Shown: positions 7,639 through 17,270 of the stretch, one piece after another
Position numbering within the stretch: the stretch's first letter is position 1
How the letters are laid out: every line of letters begins with the position of its first letter
NCBI GenBank assembly: GCA_963643465.1
Contig: CAVIJT010000007.1
Span: 1 to 64,000 of the forward strand
Source: CAG-411 sp963643465
GTDB lineage: Bacteria > Bacillota > Clostridia > Lachnospirales > Lachnospiraceae
Reading direction: 5' to 3'
Length of the DNA stretch: 64,000 nt
Made by a program: the position numbers and the translations under genes
The notes under the pieces: generated by a model
Databases searched by the model: none
What the model saw: the letters and a program-made list of their open reading frames with translations, nothing else
What the model was told of the DNA's origin: nothing

Positions 7639-9423
7639 ATGGAAAATGGAAAAATAGCTGGCGGGTTAATGGTAGACTTACAATTGCCAGAGGCATTGCG
7701 AAAGAAGAGTGTGGGAGGAGAAATTAATGATTCGGAATTTCGTTGGGAAATAATTGTAAAATACAGTGGTGATTTAGAACAATATCATGAACAAATTCCT
7801 TTTGAGGTAGAATATATCAATGAAAACGTAGCAATCGTTTTTTTGAATCCTGCGGATATCCTTGAGTTTGCAAGGCTTCCAGAGGTGGAATATATAGAAG
7901 CCCCCAGACGTTTATGGTTCCAGCTTGAAGAGAGTAGAAGAGAAATCTGTTTAACACCTCTGCAAGTGCAAGAGAATAACAGGAACGACAATTTGTTTGG
8001 AGAGGGCGTTATTGTTGCAGTTATTGATTCAGGGATCGATTATGCCCATCCAGATTTTCGTAAAGAGGATGGAACAACCAGAATTATTGGATTGTGGGAT
8101 CAGACGTTAGACCCGTTGGATTTGCAAAGTACAGAGCAGGAAACTGGTACAATATATAGTCCACCAGAAGGCTATTTGCTTGGTGTGTTTTTTTCAGAAG
8201 AGCAAATTAATGAGGCACTTCGCCAGAATACAAGAAGTGAGCAGCAACGTTTACTGCCTTCCATGGACTATTCTGGCCATGGAACCCATGTTACCGGAAT
8301 TGCTTGTGGCAATGGACAGGTTAGTAACGGCGTTTACCGTGGAGTTGCTACAAAAGCAGATATTTTAGTGGTAAAAATTGGAGATGCAGAAGGAATTACT
8401 TTTCCTAGAACGACCAGATTATTGGAGGCTATCAATTTTGTTATAGATTTTGCACGGCAGAGAAATCAACCAGTAGCAATTAATTTGAGTTTTGGAAATA
8501 ATGCAGGACCCCATACAGGAGGGGGGATTATTTCTGAATATTTAAACCGAGAGGCATTAAAATGGAAAAATTGCATTTGTGTAGGAACAGGAAACGAAGG
8601 AACTACAGGTAGACATAAAGAAGGAGTGTTATCGTCTAATCAAACGGAAGAATTTTCCTGCGTATTTGGACCAGAGCAGGGAAGTCTTTATATGGAACTT
8701 TGGAAAAGTTATGAGGACAATTTTCAGATAGAACTGGTGTCTCCTTCTAGAGAAATTGTGACAATTGAAAAGAACGATGAGGGAAAGATACGAAAATATG
8801 ATTTTTCAGATTGCATCTTAGTTGTAAATTATGGAGAACCTACTCCCTTTGAGATTTTGCAGGAAATTTATTTGGAATGGATACCAAAGGGAGAAAGTTT
8901 AAAAGAGGGAGTTTGGACGTTTCGGTTTCTGGCTGGAAAAGTGGTAGATGGAAGGTACGATCTTTGGCTACCAACTGGGGCAAACATTCAGTTGCAGACT
9001 AGATTCTTAAATCCTAATGTTAGTACCACGCTCACTACGCCATCTAGTACCAATCGATTGATTTCTGTAGGTGCATTTGATGGAAACACTGGGGAGATAG
9101 CAGCTTTTTCTGGTCGAGGATATACTAGAAATGGGTTGCAAAAACCGGATTTAGTAGCACCTGGTGTGGACATTCTTTCAACGGCTCCAAACAATAGTTA
9201 TACAGTTCGAAGCGGAACTTCTATGGCGGTTCCATTTGTTACTGGGGCTTGCGCACTTCTTATGGAGTGGGGAATTGTAAGAGGAAATGATGGATATTTA
9301 TACGGCGAACGTATGAAAGCATTTCTGCGTGCTGGCGCAGTTCCGGTTGGAAGAGAACCAGTACCAAACTCGGTAGAAGGCTATGGAAGTCTTTGTATAA
9401 AACAATCCCTGCCGGAGTCCTAA
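7639..9423 (+). CDS. Subtilisin-family (S8) peptidase, Csp-like
   Basis: A 594-residue subtilase with a complete catalytic triad: Asp130 in AVIDSGIDYAHPDF, His214 in SGHGTHVTG, and Ser528 in SGTSMAVPF. Residues 1-110 look like an intramolecular prodomain. A long insertion of roughly 150 residues (about 325-475) between the His and Ser blocks resembles the jelly-roll insert of the clostridial Csp proteases that process the spore cortex hydrolase SleC. No secretion signal is visible. The start is moderately sure, because the upstream AGGTAG is weak and close to the ATG. Many Lachnospiraceae carry several such genes, and their substrates are mostly unknown. Confidence 0.85.
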   Translation: MENGKIAGGLMVDLQLPEALRKKSVGGEINDSEFRWEIIVKYSGDLEQYHEQIPFEVEYINENVAIVFLNPADILEFARLPEVEYIEAPRRLWFQLEESRREICLTPLQVQENNRNDNLFGEGVIVAVIDSGIDYAHPDFRKEDGTTRIIGLWDQTLDPLDLQSTEQETGTIYSPPEGYLLGVFFSEEQINEALRQNTRSEQQRLLPSMDYSGHGTHVTGIACGNGQVSNGVYRGVATKADILVVKIGDAEGITFPRTTRLLEAINFVIDFARQRNQPVAINLSFGNNAGPHTGGGIISEYLNREALKWKNCICVGTGNEGTTGRHKEGVLSSNQTEEFSCVFGPEQGSLYMELWKSYEDNFQIELVSPSREIVTIEKNDEGKIRKYDFSDCILVVNYGEPTPFEILQEIYLEWIPKGESLKEGVWTFRFLAGKVVDGRYDLWLPTGANIQLQTRFLNPNVSTTLTTPSSTNRLISVGAFDGNTGEIAAFSGRGYTRNGLQKPDLVAPGVDILSTAPNNSYTVRSGTSMAVPFVTGACALLMEWGIVRGNDGYLYGERMKAFLRAGAVPVGREPVPNSVEGYGSLCIKQSLPES

Positions 9424-9430
9424 AGATAGA

Positions 9431-9475
9431 AAACGAGTCATTTTAAGAAAGATAGTATCTTAAAATGACTCGTTT
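9431..9475. terminator. Bidirectional terminator between convergent genes
   Basis: A perfect 18-bp stem (9431-9448 with 9458-9475, 9-base loop) with A- and T-rich ends sits between the subtilase and the convergent histidine kinase gene. It can serve both strands. Confidence 0.85.
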
Positions 9476-9493
9476 GACGAAATTGCCATTTCA

Positions 9494-12400
9494 TTATGCG
9501 TCTGTGTTTCGCACAGACAGCAGTTTTCGTATTTTTTTCATAAGCACTGGCATTTCAATTGGTTTTGAAACGTGGCCGTTCATACCTGCAGCCAAGGCAT
9601 CTTTTTTATCTTCATCAAAAGCATTGGCAGTTAAAGCAAGAATAGGAATTGTTTCTGCATCCTTATGCTTAGAACTTCGTATCTTTTTAGTAGCATCATA
9701 GCCGTTTAGAACTGGCATATTGATATCCATTAATATCAAATCAAAAGTACCTGACGGTTGTCCACAAAATAAATCGTAAGCTTCAGAACCGTTAGAAGCA
9801 GTGCTGACAATGGCGTTGTACATTTCAAGCATAGTCTTTGCAATCTCTGCATTAATTTCATTATCTTCTGCCATTAAAATGTGAATACCAGACAAATCAA
9901 ATTCGGTTTCTTCTGTACCTGTTTCGTTTGCAAGCACTTCTAATTCCTGTTTCTGAGAAATGGACGGAATATCAATTTGCAATGTAAAATAGAAAGTAGA
10001 ACCTTTTCCAATTTCACTTTCTACCTCTAATTTGCCACCTAGCAAGTGTACAAAATCACTACTGATTGCAAGTCCAAGACCAGTGCCTCCATATTGATTT
10101 ACAATGCTGTCTTCTGCCTGTTCAAATGCGGCAAAAATTTTCTTTTTTCCTTCTTCGGAAATTCCAATACCAGTGTCGATAATAGAAAACTTGATTTCGG
10201 CAGTGGAATCTGTTTTTGCAAGCTCATCAATAGCCAGAGTTACCTGCCCATGTTCTGGTGTAAACTTTAATGCGTTTCCAAGAATGTTTACTAGAACTTG
10301 TGATAATCGCAAGGAATCGGTAATTACCTCGTTGGTTTCATAATTAGAACGTATAATGAAATCCACTTTTTTATTATTTGCCTGTGGGCGGATAATAGAG
10401 TCCACTCGGTTGACAAGTTCGCTGATTAGCAATGGTTCTTTATTTACTTTCATTCTGCCACTTTCAATTTTGGATAAATCTAAAATATCGTTAATTAAAT
10501 TAAGTAAGTGGTGAGAAGATAAATCAATTTTTGCCAGACATTCCTGTACTTTAGCAGGGTCCTCAATGGAACGTTGTGCAATTTCAGTCATACCAATAAT
10601 TGCATTCATCGGTGTACGAATTTCATGTGACATATTGGATAGAAAAGAGGATTTTGCATGGCTGGCACTGTCTGCATTTAACTTATTAAGTGCATTGTTT
10701 ATAATTCTGGTAGCTTCTTCAATAAAATATTTGTCCCGATCGGTCCAATAATATCCCTTTTGTTGTTTTTGATAGATAATAATACCAAACAATTTTCCTT
10801 CTGCAATAAGTGGGCAGGAGAGTTGGGAACCTAAGAAAACATCAGATAAAATAATATCTATTTGCTCTTTTGCATACTGAGATTTCTTAGAGTGTAATAA
10901 TTTTTCCAAATCTATTATTTTATTATAATAAAAATATTGGGACAATTTCTTATGCTGTATTTGAGGCAGTTTTTTCGCATCTATCGTTAAAATTTTCTGC
11001 TCATTTTGTGCCCATTGGTAGGTTAAAGATGGACTTGGTTTATCTGCTGTAATACTAAACAGTAAAATTCGATCCATTTGCATATATTTTCCTACCTGCT
11101 CAATGACCATTCGAAGACTGCTTTTTAAATCTTTGGTCTCTTCAATTAGGTCAAACATAGTGTTAAAGAAATCATGATATTCAATCCATTCCTTTAAGGT
11201 ACTATTCGGAGCAAATTCATAAGATTCATGGTAGCGATTTTCATTGTGTGCTGTTTCGGTCTGTAAAGCATTGGTGTCATTTAGTTTTTCTGTTAGTCGT
11301 TGTAAAACTTGAGAGAGTAACTGGTTGAATGGAAGCGTGTCCACTTGATATTCAACCTCACAGTGTAAATGTTTTACATCTCCTTCACCAATATAGAGTT
11401 TTCGTAGAACAGTAACGATATTGTTCGCTATTGTAGACATTTCTTCCTTGGTAATATCCTCCGCATATACAAGGAAAAGAGAGCCTTCATATCGACAAAG
11501 TTTTGCGTGATTTGGAATGCAGCTTTGAATCGTATCTGCCATATTGTGTAAAATCAATTCTCCAAATACATGTCCATATACTTGAAGAATTTTAAAATAA
11601 TTATTGGCATTTACCATTAATACTCCATGAGAGTGCAAAATGCGTTCGGAAAGTTGGATATCATGTTCCATATGTTCAAACAAATAGAGTCCGGTTACTC
11701 GATCCTTTTTTTCCTTTTCTTTTTGGATTTCCTGCTCGTTTTTGGAAATTGTAATATCGGATAAGCGGCCAATTACAGCTGTTAAATTTCCTTTGTTATC
11801 GTATCGGTTTCTACCTTCGTATAATATCCAAAAATCTACATGGCTACCATCTGGATTGACAAGCTGTAAATGATGTTCGGAAGGAGAGTCAAGCTGTCCT
11901 TTCATCAATTTTTGAAACATTCGTGTAATAGAGGAATGCCCTTTATAATCATTTCGAATATAATCTTTAAATTGTGGAATGATATTGTCTTCTGTCTCAT
12001 GGTAATTGTCAAATATAAAAAATGAGATAGAAGAGGAAAAATAGTCTTGAGTTACATCATATTCAATAATAATATCTGATGTACTCTCTACTGCAATTTG
12101 AAAACGCTCTTTTTCTTTGCGTACTTCGTCAATCAAATTATTTTGCAAAGACAAATAAATATCAATCCGTTTCAAAAAGTAAGAAATAGCAATAAAAATA
12201 ATGGCAAATTCAAAGGTAAGTCCCACAGCGTAGACTAAAAAAGCATCGGATGGACTGCTGTAACGATTGCTGTACAATGTTTCAAAATTATGGTGTGTGC
12301 TGAAAAACAGTGAAATAATCATAGAAACATAGTCCAAAATGGATACTATAAAAGTCAGAGTCTTATTAAAATAAAGGCAACTGATAATTGGTGCGCAAGT

Positions 12401-12718
12401 ATACATAAGCCATACAGGTGCGCCACATTGATAGGATAATAGACTCACCATGACAGACAGCATAAACATAGTATAGTAGGTAAATAAATTTTCCTTTTTT
12501 ACAAACACATATAAAAGAATAGGAATAAAGTCAAAAAATATAGAGGTGACAATCAAGGTGTTCACAAAGCCAGATGTAAAATGAAAAAATTCCAGCATAT
12601 TTAATACAACTGCTATTGGTATAAACGGAAAAGATACGACTAGCACAAGAAAAACAAAGCGATTGACAGAAGCATTGTTGGTCTTCTTAAATTGTAAAAG
12701 TTCCTTTTGTGAGTTCAT
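9494..12718 (-). CDS. Hybrid sensor histidine kinase with PAS, degenerate GGDEF, GAF and receiver domains
   Basis: A 1,074-residue membrane sensor. The order is: about six hydrophobic segments (residues ~20-185), PAS (~200-325), a GGDEF-like domain (~345-480), GAF (~520-680), a HisKA domain with phospho-acceptor His698 in SNMSHEIRTPMN, an HATPase with GTGLGLAIS, and a C-terminal receiver with phospho-acceptor Asp998 in LILMDINMP. The GGDEF position reads YEGSLF, so diguanylate cyclase activity is unlikely. The start at 12718 is chosen because AAAGGAGGTG lies 5 bases upstream; the reading frame extends 19 codons further without a ribosome site. No partner regulator or Hpt protein is adjacent. 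The signal is unknown. Confidence 0.9.
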   Translation of the reverse strand: MNSQKELLQFKKTNNASVNRFVFLVLVVSFPFIPIAVVLNMLEFFHFTSGFVNTLIVTSIFFDFIPILLYVFVKKENLFTYYTMFMLSVMVSLLSYQCGAPVWLMYTCAPIISCLYFNKTLTFIVSILDYVSMIISLFFSTHHNFETLYSNRYSSPSDAFLVYAVGLTFEFAIIFIAISYFLKRIDIYLSLQNNLIDEVRKEKERFQIAVESTSDIIIEYDVTQDYFSSSISFFIFDNYHETEDNIIPQFKDYIRNDYKGHSSITRMFQKLMKGQLDSPSEHHLQLVNPDGSHVDFWILYEGRNRYDNKGNLTAVIGRLSDITISKNEQEIQKEKEKKDRVTGLYLFEHMEHDIQLSERILHSHGVLMVNANNYFKILQVYGHVFGELILHNMADTIQSCIPNHAKLCRYEGSLFLVYAEDITKEEMSTIANNIVTVLRKLYIGEGDVKHLHCEVEYQVDTLPFNQLLSQVLQRLTEKLNDTNALQTETAHNENRYHESYEFAPNSTLKEWIEYHDFFNTMFDLIEETKDLKSSLRMVIEQVGKYMQMDRILLFSITADKPSPSLTYQWAQNEQKILTIDAKKLPQIQHKKLSQYFYYNKIIDLEKLLHSKKSQYAKEQIDIILSDVFLGSQLSCPLIAEGKLFGIIIYQKQQKGYYWTDRDKYFIEEATRIINNALNKLNADSASHAKSSFLSNMSHEIRTPMNAIIGMTEIAQRSIEDPAKVQECLAKIDLSSHHLLNLINDILDLSKIESGRMKVNKEPLLISELVNRVDSIIRPQANNKKVDFIIRSNYETNEVITDSLRLSQVLVNILGNALKFTPEHGQVTLAIDELAKTDSTAEIKFSIIDTGIGISEEGKKKIFAAFEQAEDSIVNQYGGTGLGLAISSDFVHLLGGKLEVESEIGKGSTFYFTLQIDIPSISQKQELEVLANETGTEETEFDLSGIHILMAEDNEINAEIAKTMLEMYNAIVSTASNGSEAYDLFCGQPSGTFDLILMDINMPVLNGYDATKKIRSSKHKDAETIPILALTANAFDEDKKDALAAGMNGHVSKPIEMPVLMKKIRKLLSVRNTDA

Positions 12719-12830
12719 GACGGCACCTCCTTTTTGATTTTTGTGGTTATTTATTTTGTTTACTTCATTATACATGAATATTGAAATAAGGGCAAGAGTT
12801 GTTAGTTAATTCGGAATAAAAAATAAAGCA

Positions 12831-12859
12831 TTGAAATTTCTTTGCAAATAGAGTATGCT
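12831..12859 (+). promoter_or_regulatory. Promoter of the IMP synthesis genes
   Basis: TTGAAA (12831-12836), a 17-base spacer and TATGCT (12854-12859), about 100 bases ahead of the cyclohydrolase start. No purine riboswitch could be recognised in the leader. Confidence 0.6.
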
Positions 12860-12910
12860 TAAAAGTAGGTTTACACTTTTTTGCAGTGAAAACTTGTTGA
12901 ACAAAAGCAA

Positions 12911-12935
12911 TATCTGTTTCTAGTTGAAACAGATA
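12911..12935 (+). promoter_or_regulatory. Perfect hairpin or palindrome in the leader of the cyclohydrolase gene
   Basis: A 10-bp perfect stem (12911-12920 with 12926-12935, loop TAGTT) lies 25 bases before the start codon and just before a GGAG-rich ribosome site. No U-run follows, so it is not a terminator. It could be an operator or a translation control hairpin. Confidence 0.45.
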
Positions 12936-12960
12936 TAAAAAAGGAGAAAAGGAGAATAAT

Positions 12961-13674
12961 ATGCAGATTTTGTCACTTGAGAAAGAATTAAAAGAAAATG
13001 CATATCCTGGTAGAGGAATTGTAATCGGAAAATCAAAGAATGGTAAATATGCTGTTACCGCATATTTCATTATGGGAAGAAGTGAGAACAGCCGTAATCG
13101 TGTATTTGTTCAGGATGGTGAAGGAATACGTACACAGGCATTTGATCCTTCTAAATTGAGTGATCCAAGTCTTATTATTTATGCGCCAGTACGAGTGCTT
13201 GGTAACAAAACAATTGTGACAAATGGTGACCAGACAGATACCATTTATGAATTGATGGACAAACAGCAGACATTTGAGCAGGCACTTCGCACAAGAGAGT
13301 TTGAGCCAGATGCACCAAATTACACACCAAGAATTTCTGGTATTTTGCATGTAGAGAATGGTTCTTTTAATTATGCTATGTCTATTTTAAAGAGCAACAA
13401 TGGAAATGGCGACGCTTGTAACCGTTTTACTTATGCGTACAATCAACCAATTGATGGAGAGGGACGTTTTATCCATACTTATATGTGTGATGGTAACCCA
13501 CTTCCAAGTTTTGAAGGAGAACCAAAGGTTGTAGAGATTCCAGATGACATGGATGCGTTTGCGGATATGTTGTGGACTAGTTTGAATGAGGACAATAAAG
13601 TTTCTCTATTTGTTCGTTATATCGATATTGCAACAGGAGAGTACAAGTCTACTATTATCAATAAAAATAAATAG
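12961..13674 (+). CDS. Stand-alone IMP cyclohydrolase
   Basis: A 237-residue protein resembling the PurO-type IMP cyclohydrolase fold, which closes the ring of FAICAR to give IMP, the last step of de novo purine synthesis. Recognisable features are the N-terminal YPGRGIVIGKSKNGKYAVTAYFIMGRS segment split over residues 16-42 and the NRVF block. It is unrelated to the MGS-like cyclohydrolase domain of standard PurH. The next gene supplies only the formyltransferase half of PurH, so the two form a functional pair. GGAGAAT precedes the ATG. Confidence 0.8.
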   Translation: MQILSLEKELKENAYPGRGIVIGKSKNGKYAVTAYFIMGRSENSRNRVFVQDGEGIRTQAFDPSKLSDPSLIIYAPVRVLGNKTIVTNGDQTDTIYELMDKQQTFEQALRTREFEPDAPNYTPRISGILHVENGSFNYAMSILKSNNGNGDACNRFTYAYNQPIDGEGRFIHTYMCDGNPLPSFEGEPKVVEIPDDMDAFADMLWTSLNEDNKVSLFVRYIDIATGEYKSTIINKNK

Positions 13675-13713
13675 AAATTAACTGCAAAATAAGTAAAAGA
13701 ACGGAGAGATTAC

Positions 13714-14889
13714 ATGAAAGAATTGGAATTAAAATATGGATGTAACCCAAACCAGAAACCTTCCAGAATTTTTATGGAAAACGGAGAACTTCCGATTAAA
13801 GTATTAAACGGAAAGCCAGGATATATTAACTTTTTAGATGCCTTTAATGGTTGGCAGCTTGTAAAAGAGTTAAAGAGTGCAACTGGACTTCCAGCAGCAA
13901 CTTCATTTAAGCATGTATCACCAGCTGGTGCAGCTATTGGTTTGCCTTTGTCTGAGACAGAAGCAAAGATTTACTGGGTAGATGATTTAGGAGAATTGTC
14001 AGCACTTGCTGCTGCCTATGCAAGAGCCAGAGGTGCAGACCGTATGTCTTCTTATGGTGACTTTATTGCATTATCAGATGTTTGTGATGTTTCTACTGCA
14101 AAAATTATTAAGAGAGAATTTTCTGATGGAATTATTGCTCCTGGATATGAGCCAGAAGCGTTAGAATTGTTAAAGGAAAAGAAAAAGGGAAGTTATGCAA
14201 TCATTGAGATTGATCCTTCTTATGTTCCAAACCCTGTTGAGCGCAAAGAAGTGTTTGGTATGACATTTGAGCAGGGAAGAAACGAATTAAATATTGATCA
14301 TGATTTCTTTTCTAACATTGTAACAGAAAACAAAGAGTTGCCGGATAACATTAAGAATGATATGGCAATTGCAATGATTACATTGAAATATACACAGTCT
14401 AACTCTGTTTGTTTTGTAAAGAATGGACAGGCAATTGGAATTGGAGCTGGTCAGCAGTCAAGAATTCATTGTACTAGACTTGCAGGAAGCAAAGCAGATA
14501 ACTGGTTCCTTCGTCAGTCTCCACAGGTTATGAATCTTCCTTTCAAAGAAGGAATGAAACGTGCGGAGAGAGATAATGCCATTGATCTTTACATAGGTGA
14601 GGACTATATGGATGTTCTTGCAGATGGAAAGTGGGAGAATATCTTTACAGAAAAACCAGCTGTATTCACAAAAGAAGAGAAAGAGGCTTGGTTAGCAAAG
14701 AATACAGGTGTTACTTGTGGTTCAGATGCTTTCTTCCCATTTGATGATAATGTGGAGCGTGCATTCCGCAGCGGAGCTACCTATATTGCACAGCCAGGCG
14801 GTTCTATTCGCGATCAGGATGTAATTGATGCTTGTAACAGACACAATATGGTAATGAGCTTTACCGGAATTCGTTTGTTCCATCATTAA
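13714..14889 (+). CDS. purH: AICAR formyltransferase (PurH formyltransferase domain only)
   Basis: A 391-residue protein matching the AICAR transformylase half of bifunctional PurH, which converts AICAR and 10-formyl-THF to FAICAR. Recognisable segments are LKYGCNPNQKPSRIF at the N-terminus, SFKHVSPAGAA, the catalytic-loop region KYTQSNSVCFVKNGQAIGIG, and the C-terminal AQPGGSIRDQDVI. The N-terminal cyclohydrolase domain is absent, and that function lies in the gene 39 bases upstream. CGGAGAG precedes the ATG. A terminator begins just after the stop. Confidence 0.92.
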   Translation: MKELELKYGCNPNQKPSRIFMENGELPIKVLNGKPGYINFLDAFNGWQLVKELKSATGLPAATSFKHVSPAGAAIGLPLSETEAKIYWVDDLGELSALAAAYARARGADRMSSYGDFIALSDVCDVSTAKIIKREFSDGIIAPGYEPEALELLKEKKKGSYAIIEIDPSYVPNPVERKEVFGMTFEQGRNELNIDHDFFSNIVTENKELPDNIKNDMAIAMITLKYTQSNSVCFVKNGQAIGIGAGQQSRIHCTRLAGSKADNWFLRQSPQVMNLPFKEGMKRAERDNAIDLYIGEDYMDVLADGKWENIFTEKPAVFTKEEKEAWLAKNTGVTCGSDAFFPFDDNVERAFRSGATYIAQPGGSIRDQDVIDACNRHNMVMSFTGIRLFHH

Positions 14890-14892
14890 TTG

Positions 14893-14940
14893 AAAAAAGC
14901 AATCGCAACGGGAACGTTTCCCTGTTGTGGTTGCTTTTTT
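14893..14940 (+). terminator. Terminator after the formyltransferase gene
   Basis: A long hairpin whose outer arms are AAAAAAGCAA (14893-14902) and TTGCTTTTTT (14931-14940), with a paired GC-containing middle. It ends in a T-run. Confidence 0.8.
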
Positions 14941-15117
14941 GGTGCAAAAGCCCGTCAAGTACAATCATGCTTGCATGAAATTGGATTTGCCGAATGGCAT
15001 CTTCTGAATAGTTACAGGATATAATAAGACGAGAGTGTGCAGATGTTTGGAGAAACATAACATTCAATGCTGCTTTTTTTAGATAAAAATACAATAAATT
15101 CGAGGAGGATACTTAAT

Positions 15118-17052
15118 ATGAAAGGTTTATTCCGAGTAGCCTGTGGAGTGCCTAGAGTACACATTGGAAATGTAGAAAAGAATTGTAGGGAAATCATAAC
15201 ACTTTATAGAGATTACGGAAAAAAAGTGGACCTTTTAGTAACCCCGGAACTTTCTATGACGGGATATACTTGCGCAGACTTATTTTTTCATAGAAACTTG
15301 CTTACCAATGTAAACGCGCATTTGAAAAAAATGATGGACATAACAAAAGAGTATGGGAAAGAAGGTGCAGGTCTTGTAGTGGGATTGCCATTTGAGTTAG
15401 ATGGAGAGCTGTTTAACTGTGCTGCTTTATTGCATAATGGAACATGTATTGCACTTATTCCTAAAACCTATTTACCAAATTATGGAGAATTCTATGAAAA
15501 ACGATGGTTTACTGCAAGAAAAATGGAGACACGCTTGCTGCATGTAGAAGGGATTGGTACGGTGCCTTTTGGAAATCAAGCAGTTATTTCCTTTGGAGAG
15601 GGTTTGACAAAAGTGAAGTTGGGGATTGAAGTATGTGAAGATGCTTGGGCGCCAATTTCGCCTGCCAGACTTTTAGCGTTGCAGGGTGCAGAAATTATTG
15701 TTAATATATCTGCCTCCAATGAGGTAATCGGAAAAGCACAGTATCGAAGAAATCTGATTGGAAGCATGTCTGCGGCATGTATTTGTGGTTATGTATATGC
15801 GTCAGCAGGACGTTATGAATCCACCTCGGATGTAGTGTTTAGTGGACATTGTCTTATGTATGAAAATGGAAAATTGATTGGCGAACGAAAACCATTTGAA
15901 GATGGTGTTTTAATAAAAGATTTTCAGTTGAACAAAATTCGCCATGATCGCTTGGCAAACAAAACGTTTTCCGAATGCAAAAGAGATTTTCAGAATAATA
16001 CCTACGATTTGTTAGAGTGTGAAAAAACAATTATGGAGAAAAAAGATCTTTTGACAAAAGTATCAATGACTCCATTTGTGCCGTCTCATGATGCGTTGGA
16101 ACGATGTCTGTCTATTTTTCAAATGCAGGTGGCAGGTTTGCAAAGAAGAATCGAAACTACCCATTGCAAATGTGTAGTTGTAGGAGTATCAGGAGGCCTT
16201 GATTCTACATTGGCATTATTGGTATCGGCACAGGCAGTAAAAAATCTGGGACTTCCATCCACAACAGTAATGGGAATTACTATGCCTGGTTTTGGAACTA
16301 CAAATAGAACAAAAAATAATTCTACAACATTAATGGAATTGTTAGGTTGTGAGATTCGTGAAATCTCTATTGTAGATTCTGTGAGACAGCATTTTAAAGA
16401 TATTGGGCATGAGGAGCATGTACATGATATTACTTATGAGAATTGTCAAGCTAGAGAGCGCACACAGATTCTTATGGATGTGGCAAACAAAGAAGGGGGA
16501 TTTGTTGTTGGTACAGGAGATTTGTCAGAACTTGTGCTTGGATGGTGTACCTATAATGGAGATCATATGAGCATGTATGCAGTAAATACCAGTATTCCAA
16601 AAACATTGGTACGTTCTCTTGTTGACCAAGTGGGACATCACATGGGGCATCATGGATTTGAAGGGATTGAAGCTGTTATTGAAGATATTATTGATACTCC
16701 GGTTAGCCCGGAATTGCTTCCTCCTAATCCAGATGGTACCATTGCACAAAAAACAGAAGATACCGTTGGTTCGTATATATTACATGACTTTTTTCTATAC
16801 TATACCCTTCGGTATGGAATGGATCAAAATGAAATATTTGAATTATGCAAATGTGCAGTAGAGCAAAATGAGGAATATAGATTTAGCGAGGAAGAAATTA
16901 AAAAATGGCTGAATGTATTTTATACTCGTTTCTTCCGTCAACAATTCAAGCGAAATTGTATGCCGGATGGAGTAAAAGTGGGTACGGTATCAGTTAGTCC
17001 AAGAGGAGATTTACGATTGCCGTCAGAAATTGAATTTGAAGAATGGTTATAA
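15118..17052 (+). CDS. nadE: Glutamine-dependent NAD synthetase
   Basis: A 644-residue two-domain enzyme that makes NAD from deamido-NAD, ATP and glutamine. The N-terminal nitrilase-type glutaminase domain (about residues 1-270) carries the catalytic Cys173 in GIEVCEDAW and the Glu in LVTPELSMTGY. The C-terminal synthetase domain carries the ATP pyrophosphatase loop SGGLDS starting at Ser358. An upstream ATG at 15067 is rejected because AGGAGGA stands directly ahead of the ATG at 15118. It is flanked by terminators and so is probably monocistronic. Length and domain order fit the long NadE of Firmicutes and actinobacteria. Confidence 0.95.
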   Translation: MKGLFRVACGVPRVHIGNVEKNCREIITLYRDYGKKVDLLVTPELSMTGYTCADLFFHRNLLTNVNAHLKKMMDITKEYGKEGAGLVVGLPFELDGELFNCAALLHNGTCIALIPKTYLPNYGEFYEKRWFTARKMETRLLHVEGIGTVPFGNQAVISFGEGLTKVKLGIEVCEDAWAPISPARLLALQGAEIIVNISASNEVIGKAQYRRNLIGSMSAACICGYVYASAGRYESTSDVVFSGHCLMYENGKLIGERKPFEDGVLIKDFQLNKIRHDRLANKTFSECKRDFQNNTYDLLECEKTIMEKKDLLTKVSMTPFVPSHDALERCLSIFQMQVAGLQRRIETTHCKCVVVGVSGGLDSTLALLVSAQAVKNLGLPSTTVMGITMPGFGTTNRTKNNSTTLMELLGCEIREISIVDSVRQHFKDIGHEEHVHDITYENCQARERTQILMDVANKEGGFVVGTGDLSELVLGWCTYNGDHMSMYAVNTSIPKTLVRSLVDQVGHHMGHHGFEGIEAVIEDIIDTPVSPELLPPNPDGTIAQKTEDTVGSYILHDFFLYYTLRYGMDQNEIFELCKCAVEQNEEYRFSEEEIKKWLNVFYTRFFRQQFKRNCMPDGVKVGTVSVSPRGDLRLPSEIEFEEWL

Positions 17053-17054
17053 AG

Positions 17055-17100
17055 AAAAGGGATTGTCTTATCTGAAATTTAGTGGGACAATCCCTTTTTT
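17055..17100 (+). terminator. Terminator of nadE
   Basis: A 13-bp stem (17055-17067 with 17086-17098) ending in a T-run directly after the stop codon. Confidence 0.85.
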
Positions 17101-17234
17101 GACGAATAAAATGTAATTATTTTCATAAGATATAAATAGTGGCTACTGATAAAAAATGTCAGTTTAGTGTTATTGAAAAAATATAGCCAATTAAAGCGTT
17201 GCAACAAGAAGAGAAGTTTGGTATTCTGAACAAG

Positions 17235-17250
17235 GTTAGTCGTGACTAAC
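17235..17250. promoter_or_regulatory. Palindrome upstream of the enolase leader
   Basis: GTTAGTC-GT-GACTAAC is a perfect 7-bp dyad. The 2-base centre is too tight for a good RNA loop and suits a dimeric repressor site better. No confident sigma-A promoter was found nearby, so its relation to transcription is unclear. Confidence 0.35.
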
Positions 17251-17270
17251 AAGCGTGTATAAATCATGTA

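Noticed and set aside
12776..12960. Possible purine riboswitch before the IMP synthesis genes
   Set aside because: The conserved junction and loop bases of purine or PRPP riboswitches were not found; only a simple hairpin is present.
17101..17234. Search for a sigma-A promoter for eno
   Set aside because: Several TATA-like hexamers occur but none has a matching -35 at 16-18 bases, so none is reported.
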